Of a stretch of 64,000 nt of DNA, positions 31,667 to 45,800 are shown in pieces. Location of the stretch: contig NC_081415.1 of the NCBI RefSeq assembly GCF_030272615.1, positions 598,243,335 through 598,307,334 of the forward strand, given 5' to 3'. The DNA is from Cryptomeria japonica. Taxonomy: Eukaryota; Streptophyta; Pinopsida; Cupressales; Cupressaceae. Under the pieces are notes generated by a model. That model ran no database searches and was not told where the DNA came from. It saw only the letters and a program-made list of their open reading frames with translations. Each line of letters begins with the position of its first letter. The stretch's first letter is position 1. A program made the translations under genes and the position numbers.

Positions 31667-34424
31667 ATGATTTTTCTCTCAATGAATGTAATTTGGTTGA
31701 ATAGCATCCCCCCAAAAAAGGTTATTCATGAATTGATTGGTTCTTACTCTTCTGATGTGGTCTGTATTCAAGATACCAATTTATCTATTCATGGTATTCT
31801 CAACAAGGCACCTTAGCTTTGGGTTAGAAGTAATTGTCAATGCATTGTGGCTCAGGGTAGTTCTAGGGGTATGGCTCTCTTATGGGACCCATGTAAGCTT
31901 GTCCGACTTTGGTGGATATATAGCCGGTCTTCTATTTATTTGGTGGCCATGAGCTACGAATTCGGTGAGAACCTCCTTTAAACTAATGTTTATGCTCCAA
32001 TTGATTTTATGGGAAAATCCCTGCTTTGGTCACATATAAGATTTGTTCGCTCTCTTGCCCCCCTTTTTCCCTAGATCTTGGCAGGCGATTTTAATGTACT
32101 TTCAAGTTTGGAGGAGAAGAGAGGACGTACTACTAGGCTTGACCCTTTCATAGGGATTTTGAGGATTAATATATTAAATTTATAAAGGCAGTGGATGTTA
32201 AACCCACCGATGAACTATTTACCTAGAATAATAGAAAATATGAAATGGAGGCTATAACTAAGAGGCTAAATAGGTTCCTAGTTTCTTTCTTTTTGATGGG
32301 GAATAATTGGACTACCAGTTTAGAGATTTTAGACTAGAGGGGTTCAGACCACTAGCCAATCATTTTGTCTACTAGTAAGTTTTGAGTGACAAATAATCTC
32401 TCTTTTAGGTTTCAACTTATGTGGTTGAGGGATTCTTCTCTTCATTATCATATTTTAGCCTAGTGGAATGAAGGAAATCTTGCTTACAACACAACAATGT
32501 ATTCCTTTGTTAAACAATTATAGTTACTTTGGTAACCTCTTTTTAGGTAAAAGGAATGCACAATCATGTGTTGATTTCATTACCCACCAAATTAGGGATC
32601 AGGGCTTATCTGATGCTTTACATAGGGAGGAAGCTACTACGTTGAAGGATTTGGAAGGATAGGAGCTTCGGGAAGAGATTTTCTAGATTAAAGGCTCAGG
32701 TTGATTGGCTCCAAGAAGGCGACAGAAACACAGTTTTTTCATAATACAGTGAAGGACAAAAAACATGAGAGTGCTATTACTTCTCTCATTTCCTCAAAGG
32801 GAACTCTTTTATCCTCCTATGGGGAGATTACCTATGAAGCCATTGGTTTCTTTGTGAATTTGTTTACAAAGGGCTCTACTCATGCTAGTATGGATGCAGG
32901 GATTTTGCTAAATTGCATTCCTACCATAGTCACCAATAAAATTAATGAGTCCCTCATCAAGCCTGTTTCATAATTGAAGATTAAAGAAATAGTGTTTGGA
33001 ATGAAGAAAGGTAAACCTTGAGGGCCAAATGGTTTTCCAATAGTTTTTTTCAAGAATTTTGGGAGATAATTAAGATGGATCTCTTTGAGGTTGTTTGTGA
33101 GTCTTTTAGAAACAAATAATTTATTAAAGCCCTGAATACTACATTTCTTCCACTAATTCAAAAAAAGGAAGGGGCCAATTCACTTGATTCCTTTAGACCT
33201 ATAGCTCTGTGCAATATGACTTATAAAATAATCACAAAGTTTATTGTTGAAAGACTCATGCCATGTCTAAATAAATTAATTTCTAAGGATAAAGGAGGTT
33301 TTGTTCCTGGAAGAAAAATCTTGGATGAGATTATTATAGATGCAAAAGCTATGCATTCTATGGCTATTTCTAAGGAGAAGGCAATGTTCATAAATTTGGA
33401 CATCACTAAAGCATATGATAGGGTTAAGTGGAGTTTTTTGCACAAAGTGCTTACTGCCTTTGGTTTTGGAAGTGGTTGGATTAGTTGGGTTATGAGTTGT
33501 ATTCCCACATCTTCCTTTGTGATCCTTATTAATAGCAAGCCCACAAATTTATTTGGTGCTTCTAGAGGCCTTTGGAAAGGTGATCCCCACTCCCCTTATT
33601 TTTTATTTTAATGGTTAAAGGATTGGGGAGATTTATCAAGTCTTAGGTTAGGCAAGGATTGATCTAGGGTTGGAAGTGGGGGCATGATCTTCCTCCTTTT
33701 TCTTGTCTTCAATTTGTGGATGACATTGCCTTGATGGGTGTTGCAAGAATCAATGAAGCAAATAATTTCAAAAAAGCTTTGGGTATCTATTTGACAGCTT
33801 CTGGACAAAAGATTAATGAAGGTAAGTCTCATATCTTTTTCTTTAATACTCCTATTCTCATTCAAGCCAGGATTGTGAGGATTTTAAGATTTGAAATTGG
33901 AGTTCTTCCTTTTGTCTACCTTGGAATTCCTCTTTTAGCTCGTAGATTTCCTAGGGGGTTTGACAGGAAATTTTGGATAACTTCCAAAGTAAGGTTAGTC
34001 ATTGGATAAATTGATGGCTCTTAGATTTTGGAATAATGACTCTCTTAAAGTCAGTGGTATAGGCACTCCCTACTTATTAGGTGCTTTTTACAGACTGTCG
34101 TGACAAGCTTTATTAGGGACTTTGAAGCTCTTTCTAGGCAGTTCTTATGGACAAGAAATTTACTTTCCTCTAAGTAGAGTTTGGTCAAATAGGACTTCAT
34201 GCATAGGTCTAAGCAAGGTGGTGATATTGGTTTATGATAGGTAAGATTTAAAGGTAAGACTTTGGCTACTAAGCTCTTTTGGAGATGGTGCATTAATCAA
34301 GATCAATATTGGGCTTAAATTCTCAATGTTAAGTATCTTGGGGAAGTGTAAGGAAAGGATGTTCCTTGTTATAATTTGATAGGAAGTGGGTCAATGATTT
34401 GGAATACTCTGAAGATGAGCGCAT
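31667..34424 (+). pseudogene. LINE ORF2, 5' part: endonuclease and reverse transcriptase
   Basis: ORF2 starts at ATG 31667. The apurinic-type endonuclease is recognisable (NVYAP near 31985, then AGDFNV at 32083, then TWNN-like and SDH.PI further on), with a frameshift near 32180 and several stops. A linker of the kind T.FFHN.VK follows at 32725. The reverse transcriptase runs from about 33195: GFVPGRKILD, NLDITKAYDRVKW, then after a broken stretch at 33600-33710 the catalytic FVDD at 33712-33723, then LGIPL. The frame is cut at 34424 by copia element II and resumes at 56376. The catalytic Asp pair is kept, but stops and shifts make it inactive. Confidence 0.9.
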
Positions 34425-35608
34425 TGTTGGCCATTTGGTGGAATTGATTATGTGTTGCATTCATGTTTTGTCATTAATGTCAACACTAGCTATTTGGATG
34501 CTTTACCAACACCCTTTTGGTTAACTTGGATCCGGCATGGTCCAGTACTGGTGATGGAATTGGCTTGTTCATGATACTTATACTCATATTTGGTTAGTTG
34601 GTTTTGGTCCGGAAATTGGATGCTATCCTTCTTGCTTAGAATATTGGTTTCTGGTTTCGGTGATGGTTTCATCGATAGAGCTTTTGATGGAGATCTTTGA
34701 TGAACCGCATAAGTGGTGTTGGTGCAGCGTCTGATGGAGTTCTAGGATGTTGTTAGTGATCATGTTCGAGACTTGGTAGTTGGAGATTATTGTTGTGGCG
34801 TGTGGACCTATACTTCATCCCGACTAATCTAGGTTATGGACCAAATTTGATGTAATGTGTGGATAGGACCTATTGATGTATTTCTGGGATGTCTTATGTG
34901 CTGATATTATTTGTTTGGTCCAAGGCTGACATGTTTTATATTTATGTAATTAGTTTATTGTCTGGTGGCTGACCTAATTGTTTATGGTCAAGGGTTTGTA
35001 TAAATAAATGTAATATCTCATTGTAGATCATCATGGTTATATGTAAGAGGTCATGGTCAAGGAATGTAATGTGTGAATAATGTAATATCATTCAGGTAGA
35101 GGAGATGGTAGATCATTGGAGATTGAATTGGGTTTATGTAAGAGGATTTAGTCATCTGGTATTAAGCTTAACTGAAATTGTACTCAGGCATAGGAGATGT
35201 TATCTTTTGCAGTTAAACACTTCTCTAGATTGTAGTATGGATTTTTATGTAGTCAGTGAGACTCCTTTTGTGATGAGCAGTGCGCTCTAGGCTATTGGCC
35301 TTCCTACAAGTGCAAACCCTTTCATTGTAATTCACATATTTACTGCAAAATTATTATCTGACTGTGGGTAGGCTTCCCAACGTGGTTTTTCCCTTTACTG
35401 GGTTTTCCATGTATAAATCTTGGTGTTATGTGGATGCTTTTTATTCTATGATTACTATTTATGCTTAATTGATTAACTGTTATTTTGGTATTAATGTTTT
35501 GGGTTTCAGTATTAAAGTTTTAATTGTTGAATGTTCTTGTAATCTATGACAAGTGATTCACCCCCCCCCCCCCCTCAATTGTCTTCTAGTTATCTAAACT
35601 GTCTAACA
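34425..35608 (+). mobile_element. 5' LTR of copia element II
   Basis: Starts TGTTGGCC and ends CTGTCTAACA. TATA box TATAAATA at 34999-35006. The TTGTCATTAATGTCAAC palindrome is at 34466-34484. A C-run of 14 (35563-35576) lies near its end, as in all LTRs of this family here. Confidence 0.9.
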
Positions 35609-35610
35609 AT

Positions 35611-35622
35611 TGTTATCAAAGC
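35611..35622 (+). promoter_or_regulatory. Primer binding site of copia element II (worn)
   Basis: TGTTATCAAAGC is the initiator tRNA-Met site with two changes. It follows the LTR end by two bases. Confidence 0.8.
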
Positions 35623-35666
35623 TTTGGTCCTCGTTGTAGAAAGCTTAACTGCTTGAGGAAGATCCT

Positions 35667-38600
35667 ATGGTGACTAACAGTTCAAGTTCATCCAGTTCTT
35701 CTAAAGCTATCTTTTGAAGGGATATTTCGAGGCTTGATGGAACAAAATACACAGTATGGAAGATTCAGATGGAGACTCATCTGAGATGTGTTGGCAAGGA
35801 GATTTGGGAGATCACACAGAATGGTGTCACACCCTATAATCCAGGATCTGGCAATCCTCCTTCAGCAAACTGGGACAAGGAGCTTGAGAATGATTGTAGA
35901 GCACGAGAAACCCTCTTGTGTGCACTTTCTGATCAACAAATAATGGGATTAACAAACAAATCATCTAGAAAGGCTATATGGGATAAGTTGGAGACTCTTA
36001 GTGAAGGTGACCCTACAATGAAGATTGCTAAACTTGATGGTTACTGGGTGAGATATGAAAACCTAAAGATGGGAGAAGATGAAAGGATTACTACATTCAT
36101 GGAAAGGGTAAATGAGATTGTTATGGGAATTCAATGTTGTGGTGGAACTCTGAGCGAAGATGAAATTGTTTCTAAAGTACTTAGAGCCCTACCTCTGGCT
36201 TACACAATGAATACTATTGCTATTAATGAGTTGAGAACAATAGCTAATACATTTCTCAACAAAAATACCTTAGATGGGAAACCATCTGCTTTTGAGCTTG
36301 AGGAATTTGGACCTTCTGGAGCTATGAAGACCGAACCTACTTTTCATGCATCTACATCTGCAACCGGTAAGCAAGAATGGAAATATTTATATGCAAAAGA
36401 ATTAGAAGATATGAAGAGAGAAGATGATGAGTTTGAGCAGCTTGAAGCATTTTTTTCTAGAAGAGTACCGAAAGGACTGGTAGGAAGTAAGTATGAAGGA
36501 AAAGCACCTTTTAAATGTTTGCATGTAATAAGATTGGTCATTTTGCATCTAGATGTTCTGAAAGGAATTCAAGATTTGAAGAAAGAGTTAAAAGATCATC
36601 TAAGCCTAACCCTATATATCAGACTAGTTATAAATACAAGAAAAACAAAGACAAATCATGCTACATAGCGGATGAGGAAGGCATTACTGATTCAGATGAT
36701 GAATGGGCAGAAGACTCTACTAGTGGATCTGGCAATAGGAAGGAATGCATATTCCTGGCTATCAAGGAAGATGATCTGGCACTTGAAGAGAATGGACGTG
36801 AAGAGAAGGCACTTACTGCTAAAATTGAGGACAAGGATGAATGGGTAATTGATAGTGGTTGTTCACATCATATGACTGGAGATAAAGGGAAGTTTTTGTC
36901 TTTGCAAGAATTTAATGGTGGACTAGTTAGATTTGGAGATGACAAGGCATGTATGATCAAAGGAAAATGAACTATATCATTGGATGGTAAGAATAATACT
37001 GACAATGTTTATTATGTTGAAGGTTTGAAGCATAATATTTTGAGTGTAGGACAATTGGTAGACAAGGGATTTCAATTACAGTTCAAGGATGGAAAATGCA
37101 AAATCATTAACAGATCTAGCTTGGAGATTGCAACCGGTACATAGACAAAAGGTAATATATTTCATTTGAACTCCGATGAGAAGACATGTTTGATTACATA
37201 GATTGATGAGAGTTGGCTATGGCATAAAAGGTTGTGTCTTGTGAATTTTGATTGCATTATGAAGACTAGTCAAACTAAGGTAGTTAGGGATATACCTAAG
37301 ATTATGAAGCCCTATAATCCGGTATGTAAAGAATGTCAAATGGGTAAATAGGTCAGAACCTCTTTTAGGAGTATACAATATAAATCAAATGATATTCTTG
37401 ATCTTATTCATACTGATTTGTGTGGCTCTGCTAAAGTTAAAAAAATTCATGGTGATAGATATTTCATGCTATCCATTGATGATTATTCTAGAATGATGTG
37501 GGTTAGTTTTTTGAGAGAAAAATCTGAAGCATTTGAAAATTTTAAAATCTTTAAGGCTAAAGTGGAAACTAAGATAGGATTGAAGTTTAAATGTTTGAGA
37601 TTAGATCATGGTGGAGAGTTCACATCCGGTGAGTTTATTAACTTTTGTGACAAGCATGGTATAAGAAGATAATTTTTTGCTCCCCGAACACCTCAACGGA
37701 ATGGAGTTGTGGAAAGGAAAAATAGAACTATCTCGGATGCTATTAGAAAAATGATGATGGAAGCTAATCTACCTCATATCTATTGGAGATAAGCAGCGAG
37801 TATAGTGGTTTATACATTCAACAAAGTACATATCAAAGGAGAAACTGGTAAGACACCTTATGAATTATGATTTGGCAATACAACTATAGTTAAGTATTTC
37901 AAAATTTTTGGTAGCAAATGTTATATCAGAAGAGATGATACTATTGGGAAATTTGATCCTAGATGTGATGAAGGCATATTTATTGGTTATTCTAATGAAA
38001 GCAAAGCATATAGATGTTATAACAAGATATTGCAAAGAATTGTGGAGACATCTAATGTCAAAGTAGATGAACTGAACAAAAGTAAAATCAAAATTTATGA
38101 GAAGGAACCGGTAGTGAAAATGATTATATCTGAACTGGTAGCACCTTTACCGGAACAGAGAGTTGAACCAGTTACTCTGGCAACATCAGAGAATTCTACA
38201 GTAATTGAAGAATAGGGAAGAGGAACAGAGAGTCAGAAGACACCTAGGTATGTGAGATTGAATCATTCTGAAGATCAAATCATTAGAGATAATAGCAATG
38301 GAGTGATGACAAGAAGAAGATTGGCAAATAATGAGGTATGTTTAATTTCACAAGCTGAATCGGTATCAGTAATTGAAGCATGTAAAGATGAACATTGGTT
38401 AAAAGCTATGGAAGAAGAATTAGATCAGATTGAGAAAAATAACACATGGACTTTGGTTCCCCAGCCTAAAAATAAAAATGTTATTGGAACTAAATGGGAT
38501 TTTAGGAATAAATTGAAAGAGGATGGTCAAGTTATAATGAATAAGGCTAGATTGGTCTGTAAAGGATATTCTCATAAGGAAGGAATTGATTATGGAGAGA

Positions 38601-39155
38601 CTTTTGCACCTGTAGCTAGGATTGAAGCTATAAGATTATTTCTTGCCTATGATGCTTATAAAAACTACAAGGTTTATCAGATGGATGTTAAATGTGCATT
38701 CTTGAATGGGGGTCTTGATGAGGAAGTTTATATTGAGCAACCTGATGGTTTTTTACTATTAGCTAATATAGATATGGTTTGTAGGTTAAGGAAAGCTTTA
38801 TATGGACTAAAACAAGCACCTAGAGCTTGGTATTCAAGGTTGGATAAATATATTTTGAAGCTTGGTTTTACTAAGGGCAGTGCTAACAGTAATTTATATT
38901 ATAAAATCACTGATGATGATATACTGATTGTTGAAGTATTTGTTGATGATATTATTTTTGGAGATGAAGACAAGTTATACATAGAATTTTCTAAGAATAT
39001 GGAGAAAGAATTTGAGATGTCTATGATTGATGAGATGAAATTTTTCTTAGGCTTGCAGATTACTTAGACTGACAAAGGTATTTTCATCTGTCAAACTAAA
39101 TATGCTAAGGAATTGTTGAAGAAATTTGGTATGTGAGATTCTAAATTGGTAAGTA
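35667..39155 (+). pseudogene. gag-pol: Copia element II gag-pol, first part
   Basis: Starts at ATG 35667 with a Ser run. Gag (UBN2) is open from 35769 to 36514; a one-base loss inside the zinc knuckle (36515, C..CNKIGHFASRC) moves the frame. Protease active site DSGCS is at about 36852. The pre-integrase domain is broken by TAG stops near 37140-37350. The integrase core shows HTDLCG (37410), LDHGGEF (37604) and NGVVERKN (37700). Reverse transcriptase is open from 38252: [35 protein letters not shown] and FVDDIIFG (about 38939). It is cut in the stretch DSKLVS at 39155 by a solo LTR and resumes at 52594. Confidence 0.9.
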
Positions 39156-39459
39156 TGTTGGCAAATGCACACTCCAATGAGAAATTGTAGGTGATTGAAG
39201 GTTTTGTCATTGATGGCAACCTTGCAATCATATGATACCGACAAGATAGGATACCGGCACCGGCAACAAAAAACTCTACACCGGCACACAAAACACCGGC
39301 AGTGAAAGGAAGGATACCGACACCCTGGTGGACAGGAATTTTGTTTATAATGTATTTTGTAATTAATTGTAAAATCATTGTAAGCTGACATGGTGAATTG
39401 TAATATGACTCATATATGTATGAGATCATTTTGTAATAGAAAAGATGTATGATAGGATG

Positions 39460-40724
39460 TGATAAGTTGATACTTTGACATGTTTTTTATCAAAACTCTT
39501 AGGTTATTGGCATCTTTTGGGTTGCATTTTGATAGTAAAGGATTGTGAATTGACTATATGTAATCCATGTGTTAAACCTAAATTTATGAAATCATGTTTG
39601 AACTTTGTCGGTTAATTCCTATAGCCATACCAAGCTTTTCCTGCAGCCAAGTGATTTGTCCCTGTTGATATGCAGATTATTTAGGATAATGTCATATGTG
39701 AGTTAATGAATGTATTAATTGAGTAAGATACGTATGCATGCCCTTGTATGTTGTTCTTGTTTAGTACAGATAATAAATGATGCTACGGTGGATGATTTCC
39801 TTTCACGCCCAACAACTAAAGAATCACATACAGATAACTGGAGATCAAACTGAAGGGGATCCGAGCAGGCGCAACATATGGCATAATCAGAGTAGTCATA
39901 CTTCACTATGGGAGTTTAACTCTAGTGTGTATTGAATTCACAAAATATCGCTATGGCATGCAAAGACTGTGGTTTGGTTTAGATCCACTGGTTGTTCCTG
40001 TAGCCAAGCTCTAGTTATCTCCTTCATTTGACATTCATCCACCTCTTCTTTTGGGTGTGATTTGAGTTGTCCATTATAGCTTGTCTTTTCTTTATAATAA
40101 GCTCTTCCTTTTTCTTAGAGGTTAGACAAGATAGAAAGGAATTGAGCAAAGAGTTTTTAAAAGCATTCTAGAGTTTTCTTTTAGAACATGTAATTGATTT
40201 TAGAATAAAATAAAGAAAAGATATGTTGTTCTGATCTGTTAAAAGTATTTTGCTGGAAGTTTGATATCACTCATCCAAGGGGGCCCACTTGGTGAGTGAT
40301 CCTGTGTTTATGTTCATTGAAGTTTGTTTTTACCTAGTTGCAATAGAAGTTCATGACTGGATTGTTCCTGCAGCCACTGGAAATAGATCCACTAGCTGTT
40401 CCTGCAGCCAAGATAGAACGGTGTGATTTCTGTTATTTACATTAGATCATTCCAGCATTGTTTTATAAAGCTTTCATGTAGCCTTTTATGATTTCCATTC
40501 TTGCCTTTCCTTTCTGCGTAATGTTAGTTACTGCAGCAATGCAGAATAACCATTTAAGGAGCTTAGTGCATATATATTGCAAACCCATTTCAAGTTTTAT
40601 GTTCCTGGATTGATAACTAAATGAACACCAGCCATGAAAATAGTAAACTCTACCATATGAATGTCCAAACTTCGGATTGAGATCTCAATTAGAGTAATTA
40701 TTATCATTATAGTTGGGGTAGACA
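39460..40724 (+). mobile_element. 5' LTR of element VI
   Basis: TG...CA ends. A TATA-like TATAATAA is at 40093-40100. The 12-mer TTCCTGCAGCCA or a one-base variant occurs four times (near 39638, 39999, 40364 and 40400). Confidence 0.9.
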
Positions 40725-40729
40725 TTTTT

Positions 40730-40747
40730 TGGTGTCGTTGCCAGGGA
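40730..40747 (+). promoter_or_regulatory. Primer binding site, tRNA-Asp-like (element VI)
   Basis: TGGTGTCGTTGCCAGGGA matches the Asp-tRNA site used by Tat/Athila elements (TGGCGCCGTTGCCGGGGA) apart from three C/T or G/A changes, of the kind expected from cytosine methylation. Confidence 0.75.
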
Positions 40748-40818
40748 TGGTGTCAAACTGAGACCCTTTTATGGTTATTATAGTTTTCAGTTAATTGTTT
40801 GAAATTTCATGAATCTGC

Positions 40819-42790
40819 ATGCATAGCAGAAGAAGAGATGCTAGAGGTATATTTCTGCCCACTCATCCTAATCATACAGAAGATAATTTCCTAGATATAA
40901 ATCATTTTGCTGAACTTTATCAAGTCCCATAGAATTTGAATCACTCTGAATCTGAATTTCCAGAAGGTAGTCTTTAGTTCCTTTTTGGTCCACAAGAAGA
41001 AGAATTTCCTATAGTAACAACCCCCACAAGTCCAATGCAAGGGAACCCTCCTCCTATTGGCAATAATCCACCACCACCACCAGGTCCAACGTTTGAGTTT
41101 CCCATCTCTAACCAGCATGATAATGCTAACCTCAAGAACATTCCAACATCTTCACTTCCTAAATTCTATGGGTTGGTGACAGAGGATCTCGATACATTTC
41201 TATTTGAGTTTGATGTTCTCTATAGGAGTTTTGACTATACTACAGATGCCCATAGACTCAAAAATTTTCTTGCCACTTTGAAGGAGTCATCTTTGAGATG
41301 GTTTATGAGCTTGGGTAGTAGCATAATCAATACATGGGATGAGATGAAATGGTTGTTTCTTGCAAAATACAAAGACTATTGTAGAGGCACTGATCGTCAT
41401 GGGGATGATATCTTTAGAATGACACAAACTGAAGATGAGAGTCTTGAGGATTATCTGGAAAGATTTTTGTTTAGTGTCAAGAAGTCCAAGCATAGTACTC
41501 TGAATGAATATTCCCTTAAATTGATAGTTTTGAGGGGTATCAGTGATGAATGCACCAATTCCTTAGATCTCATGGGAGGAGGTGACATTACAAAATCTAC
41601 TTGGGCTGAAATAGGGAAAATTTGCAAAAAGTATTCCAGATCTACATCCAAGAAGAATAGGAGATTTAAGCCAAGGGCACCATTATCAGCATCTGGAACT
41701 GGAGTTTCTAGATTGGAACTTAGTCATCTGTTAAAAGACTTCAAGGAGGACATAATAAACAATATGGCTACCCAGTTGGATACATTGGCAGCTAAGAAGA
41801 AGCATGAGGAAGCTGATGCATTCCTTGCAGAATTTTGTCCTCATTGTAAACAACGAAAGAAAGATTGCAGATGTAAGATGGTTGCAAATATGGAAGTACC
41901 TGACTTCAAACCAGTTCAAGGTGAGGACGAGCAAGTCTTCTATGTTGCTCAAAGAAGACCAAATTTTCAAAGACAAGGTATGCCACCCGATCCACTTTCT
42001 TTTTCTAGTTATAGTGGTAATTCTTATGCACCAAACAACCAATGGCAACCACAGTATTCTCAAAATTTTGGTAACTATCCACATTGGTATGGGTCACAAG
42101 GCCAAGGGCAGCAATTTGTTAATCAAGTTCCACAGTGGCAACAACCACAGGGGAATTGGTATCCATCTTAGGGTCAAGGGAACCAGTTTCAAGGAAATTG
42201 GCAACCTACCTCTCAATGGAGGGGAAACCAAGCATGGCCAGCCCAATCTTCTAGATATCAGACACCTATTCAATAGCCACAACCTCCTACTTTAATGCCT
42301 CCTCTTGCAGCTATAGCTGCATCACCTAAGCCAACACAGTTGCCTACTCAACCGGTGCCTAATCCAAATATCAAATCTCAGCAACACTAACAAGCTTATT
42401 CAGCTGATGCTAATCAATACCCAGCCTATTATTTATCACTAGATGATATTCACCTCCGATCTGGGACAACTCTACCTAATCCCTCTCATCCAGTTATTAC
42501 TGAGGTACAGGAAGAGCAGCAAATCTCTGATCTAAAAGATACAATACCTCAGAATCAAATAATACCACCATTTCCCCATAGACTGCAAGACAAAGAAGTT
42601 CCCACTGAACAACAGCAAAGCTTTGATATTCTTGATCAACTGAAGCACATTTGTGTTAAAATTCCATTATTGTAAGCAATAAAGGATGTCCCTATATATG
42701 GTAAGGCATTAAGAGAGGCATGCCTAAAGAAACCTGGTAGGAAGAAAAAGGATCCACAAACAGTTCATGTTATGGGTCAATTGGATATAT
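40819..42790 (+). pseudogene. gag: Element VI gag
   Basis: From ATG 40819 one frame runs to about 42790 with stops at 40930, 40975, 42169, 42274, 42388 and 42673, mostly TAG. The middle 41035-42171 is open for 378 codons. The retrotransposon gag core is at about 41150-41640 (FYGLVTEDLDTFLFEFD, LATLKESSLRWFMSL, DESLEDYLERF). A Cys-rich motif CPHCKQRKKDCRC at 41839-41877 stands in for a normal zinc knuckle. The C-terminal part is Gln/Asn/Trp/Gly-rich. A one-base shift near 42790 leads into protease. Confidence 0.85.
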
Positions 42791-42791
42791 C

Positions 42792-44252
42792 ATGTTAGGT
42801 AAAATTGCAATTCCAAAGTATGTTGATCCAGGTAGTCCTGTTGTGAGTATAGTCATTAATGGCAGTCAAATAAGGAATCTTTTGATTGATTTAGGAGCAG
42901 CCATTAATGTAATGACAAGGGAAGTAATGAAATATCTAGAGATCAATAGTTTAAAGACTACACCCATAGTTCTACAACTTGTTGATGGCTCTATAGTGAG
43001 ACCCGACGGTATCATAGAGGATGTCATAGTTATTCTAGATTCCTAGGAATATCCTGCAGACTTTATGATTCTATCTCCAAAAGAAACATTGGGAGGATAT
43101 CCGGTCATTTTGGGTAGACCTTGACTTGCCACAACTGATGCATATATAGGGTGTAGATCAGGAGACATGACTATTTCAGATGAAAGTTCTACAAAAACAT
43201 TAGCCTTGTATTCTCTAGCACAATCACAGCTTGAGTAGCAACAAGTTGTTTGGCCTATCTTGGGAGAGGAATCTGATGAAATTGACTCTATTAATCAGCT
43301 TATGATGATTAATCGAGGACCACTCCAGCAGTTATATGATGAGGAGTCAATTCTTTATAAAATACTGATAAATGAATTTATAGAAGATCAGAAATTGCAA
43401 GAATTGGTTCCGAATATTGCAGGTTTGGAATTTCCTGTAGCCACTGATATTTTGCATACTCTATTGCCGCAGGAATTATCTTTTTCTCATTTTTCTGATA
43501 TGAACTAGATTGATCTTACTATTAAGATAGAGGTGGAATTGAATATATATTTGAATATCAATAGAGATCTATCAGATACTCAAAATGAGGGCCTTGTAGA
43601 CTTGCTAAAACTCCATAAAAATGCTTTTGCATGGGATTACAAGGATATGAGTGGGATTGATCCAGCAGTTTGTACTCATCGTATTTACATAAAGGATGAT
43701 TGTTGCCCACTTAGACAACCTCAAAGAAGAGTCAATCCTGCCTTGAAGGAGATAGTTAAAGAAGAATTATAGAAATTGTTAAAAGCAGGGTTTATCTATC
43801 CTATCTCTGACAGTCAATGGGTATCACCTTTGGTGATAGTGCCTAAAAAAGGAGGCAAATGGAGAGTATGTGTTGATTATAGAGCTCTGAATTTGGCAAC
43901 AAGAAAAGACCATTTCCCATTGCCATTTGTGGATCAGGTATTAGATTCTCTTGCTGGTAAGAGATATTTTTCATTCCTTGATGGATTTAGTGGTTACAAT
44001 CAGATACAGATAGCCCTAGAGGATCAAGAGAAGACAACATTTACTTGCCCATGGGGCACGTATGCATATTTCGTTCTTCCTTTTGGGTTGTGTAATGCTC
44101 CAGCCACTTTTCAAAGAGCAGTGAATAGTATTTTTTCTAATATTTCTCAAGATACTATGGAAATTTACATGGATGACTTCACAACTTATGGTTCTGAATT
44201 TGGTCAAGCATTGGGTAATTTGAAGAAAGTGTTGCAGCAATGTGAAGATTAC
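42792..44252 (+). pseudogene. pol: Element VI protease and reverse transcriptase, first part
   Basis: Protease: LLIDLGAAINVM (about 42880-42915; DLG in place of DSG) and VILGRP. Linker stops occur at 43045, 43123, 43237 and 43507. Reverse transcriptase is open from 43533: a TAG at 43770 in KEEL.KLLKAGF, then SPLVIVPKKGGKWRVCVDYR, SFLDGFSGYNQI, FGLCNAPATFQR and the catalytic YMDDF (44168-44182). It is cut at 44252 in QQCEDY by the minus-strand solo LTR. Confidence 0.9.
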
Positions 44253-45795
44253 TGTAGATCAGGAATTTGATTAACATCAAAGCAAATAGATATTAGCTAA
44301 CCACAAAGCCTAATTGCAATGAAATAAATCCTAATTACAATCAATAGAAGAATTGAAAACAAGACACTCAAAATAAATGAAAATCCATCACCAATGCCTC
44401 TTCCAATTGACCTCCATTGTCCTTCTTTCTCCTCCAAATAGCGGATTTGTGTGGATCTCACCTACAAGTGCAAAAGCATGAAGCAAAATTGATTTTGATA
44501 GCGCGAGGATACTAGAAGCGTGGTTGATTGATTGATTCGATCCCTTGATTGAATAAACTCATCCAATTTATAGACAAATTGGAGAGAGGACAAGATTAGC
44601 ATGAAATTGATATTTTAGGCAATTGATTTCAAAAATGGCAAAATTGAGTTGAAGGAAGAAGGTTATGACACCTTCTATGTCATGAATTATGACATATTGC
44701 CAATGCAAAGGTTAGAAGACTAAAAGCATATGACATCTTTCTATGCCAACGGTATGACGCATGATAAATTCATGCTTCCACCGAAGCACAAAAATAGGGA
44801 GAGACTAGAGAGGAATTGATTAGGTGGAAATTGAATTTAGCAAATTAGAAAATTAGGTGGAAATTAGGAATTAGGAAAATTAGAAATTGATGAAATTAGA
44901 AAATTAGAAATTGATGAAATTAGAAAATTAGGTGAATTAATTAACAATTTTTCATTCATTAATTAATTCACAAAAAGAGAGGGAATTAATTAGCCAATTA
45001 AATAAATATTTAATTGTGACAAGAAGACTTAGGATAAATAAATAAATTATTTAACCTAGAGGGAAAATGACAAACAAGATTAAATGAATAAATCATAAAA
45101 CCCTAGAAGATGAATTAGAAATGCAAGAACGACAATTAAGTCTTGACAAAAGATAATTAATGTCGATTCAATTTGATCATGATTTCTGACTTGATAAATG
45201 ATTTGACTGATAAACAATTAAGATTGGTTGACAAATTGACCAAGATTGATAAAGAGACCAAATTGATAGGCGCTAATTGACGAGGAACAATAATTGATCC
45301 AAATTGCCATGATTAAGAAGGACGAAGATCGATGACAAATCGATCGTAAAATGACAAGATTGAAAATGACAATGATCAATGACAAATCAATCGCAAGATG
45401 ACGAGGCTAAAAATGACAACGATCGATGACAAATCAATCACAAGATGATGAGATTGAAAAGAGGACAAAACCCTAATTCTATCATCGATTTAGGATTGAT
45501 GATGTCCAAAATGAAATCAAATTGACGATGTCCAAAAATATGACAATTGAGCACACACATTGATGCAACAGGATAAGATCGACCAAAATCATAACTGAAG
45601 ATTGTTATCGAGAAGACCAAATTCGAAAGTGAGATAGATGAAAAATGTAGAAGAAGGACTCGATGTTTGCAAATGATAAAGACCAAGTGTGCAACATGGA
45701 AGAAATGTTAATGCGACTGAAAAACCCTAAAATAAGGCAATGCGCAAATGTTAAAGTATGACTCCGCAAGCGTTGACCATTTTTAGACGTCTACA
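44253..45795 (-). mobile_element. Solo Ty3/gypsy LTR inside element VI
   Basis: A 1543-bp TG...CA unit (minus strand TGTAGACGTCTAAAAATGG to ATTCCTGATCTACA) has a perfect ATTAC target duplication (44248-44252 and 45796-45800). The reverse transcriptase of element VI reads across both sides. The minus-strand TATA box CTATAAATTGG is near 44565. Its start resembles the LTRs at 58362 and 5724, so all three belong to one superfamily. It includes many GATCGATGACAAATC-like short repeats (45350-45440). Confidence 0.95.
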
Positions 45796-45800
45796 ATTAC

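Noticed and set aside
33221-33544. Minus-strand 107-codon frame
   Set aside because: Exact shadow of the LINE reverse transcriptase, whose motifs are on the plus strand.
35563-35576. C-runs (also near 7408, 52552 and as G-runs at 9556 and 9989) as special structures
   Set aside because: They occur at the same spot near the end of every copia-type LTR here, so they are a family feature prone to slippage, not an independent signal.
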